Origin: Anaerolineaceae bacterium | GTDB taxonomy: Bacteria; Chloroflexota; Anaerolineae; Anaerolineales; Anaerolineaceae | NCBI GenBank assembly: GCA_011620465.1 | Contig: WOZC01000104.1 | Span: forward strand, 1-6,227 | Direction of reading: 5' to 3' | DNA: 6,227 nucleotides | In this document: positions 6,058 to 6,227 of the stretch, in pieces | Layout: every line of letters starts with the position of its first letter | Position numbering within the stretch: the first letter of the stretch is position 1 | Translations under genes and position numbers: made by a program | The notes under the pieces: generated by a model | The model's input: only the letters and a program-made list of their open reading frames with translations | The model's database searches: none | What the model was told of the DNA's origin: nothing

Positions 6058-6148
6058 GACTACTCATTGGGTAATGAAACGCCCAAGCGGGCATTGGAAA
6101 CGATTAGGCGTAGAAAATATCATCCTTTACTCCACCCTTCCTACACGA
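6058..6148. other. Non-coding stretch at the right edge
   Basis: Together with the neighbouring entries this forms a gene-free right flank of over 300 nt. Between the transposase-like fragment and the hairpin at 6149 I see no gene, only a weak 4-bp hairpin GCCC/GGGC near 6081-6092. A plus-strand frame from about 6053 to 6205 is open, but has no ribosome binding site or recognisable family. It could be unrelated sequence left by decay of the element. Confidence 0.4.
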
Positions 6149-6181
6149 AAAGCACCGGCTGCAATGAGCAGTCGGTGCTTT
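6149..6181. terminator. Bidirectional hairpin terminator at the right edge
   Basis: AAAGCACCGGCTGC pairs with GCAGTCGGTGCTTT around the 5-nt loop AATGA: a 14-bp stem with one G-T wobble and A/T runs at both ends. Such a stem can stop transcription in either direction. For a minus-strand gene beyond the right edge it would isolate the large subtilase, which has its own promoter, as a separate unit. Confidence 0.7.
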
Positions 6182-6227
6182 CCTACAAAATCTTATTGAG
6201 AGTCTTTTCTTATCTGATCACGAGCAA

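Noticed and set aside
6053..6205. Plus-strand open frame without a proper start at the right edge (begins DETTHWVMKRPSGHWKR)
   Set aside because: It has no start codon with an RBS, runs through a strong terminator hairpin, and matches nothing I recognise. It could be debris of the insertion element but is not supportable as a gene.

Overview
The window comes from a bacterium, most likely a member of the Chloroflexota (Anaerolineae-like). That placement rests on the type of secreted multidomain S8 protease, on a protein that ends in a short hydrophobic tail reading YLPLIMR (a C-terminus I associate from memory with exported Chloroflexota proteins), and on a transposase-like fragment at the right edge. 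It is an inference: no rRNA or other phylogenetic marker is present.

All real coding capacity is on the minus strand, so the layout is read from right to left. Positions 6227-5925 are non-coding. They hold a strong bidirectional hairpin terminator (6149-6181) and what looks like a decayed insertion-sequence end with the first codons of a transposase on the plus strand (about 5948-6057). A near-consensus promoter (5924-5896) then drives a leader of roughly 225 nt and a complete gene for a 1532-residue secreted subtilase (5661-1063). That protein has a signal peptide, an inhibitor-I9 propeptide, an S8 catalytic domain interrupted by a PA domain, and a long acidic C-terminal half of beta-sandwich domains. 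Two of those appear to be nested inside others.

The gene is followed by a short 3'UTR hairpin and an intrinsic terminator (998-971). After a 368-nt gap with its own candidate promoter, a second, paralogous subtilase begins at 694 and runs off the left edge. Its signal peptide, propeptide and catalytic Asp are present; the catalytic His and Ser lie outside the window.

The two proteases look like tandem duplicates: 49 of 94 aligned residues are identical, without gaps, around the propeptide/catalytic-Asp junction. They are probably separate transcription units, both exported to degrade extracellular protein. The most unusual non-coding signal is a perfect 15-nt complementarity between the 3'UTR of the first gene and the Shine-Dalgarno region of the second. 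It suggests RNA-level cross-regulation, either by a 3'UTR-derived small RNA or within a read-through transcript. I see no CRISPR array, tRNA, rRNA, recognisable riboswitch or phage gene.
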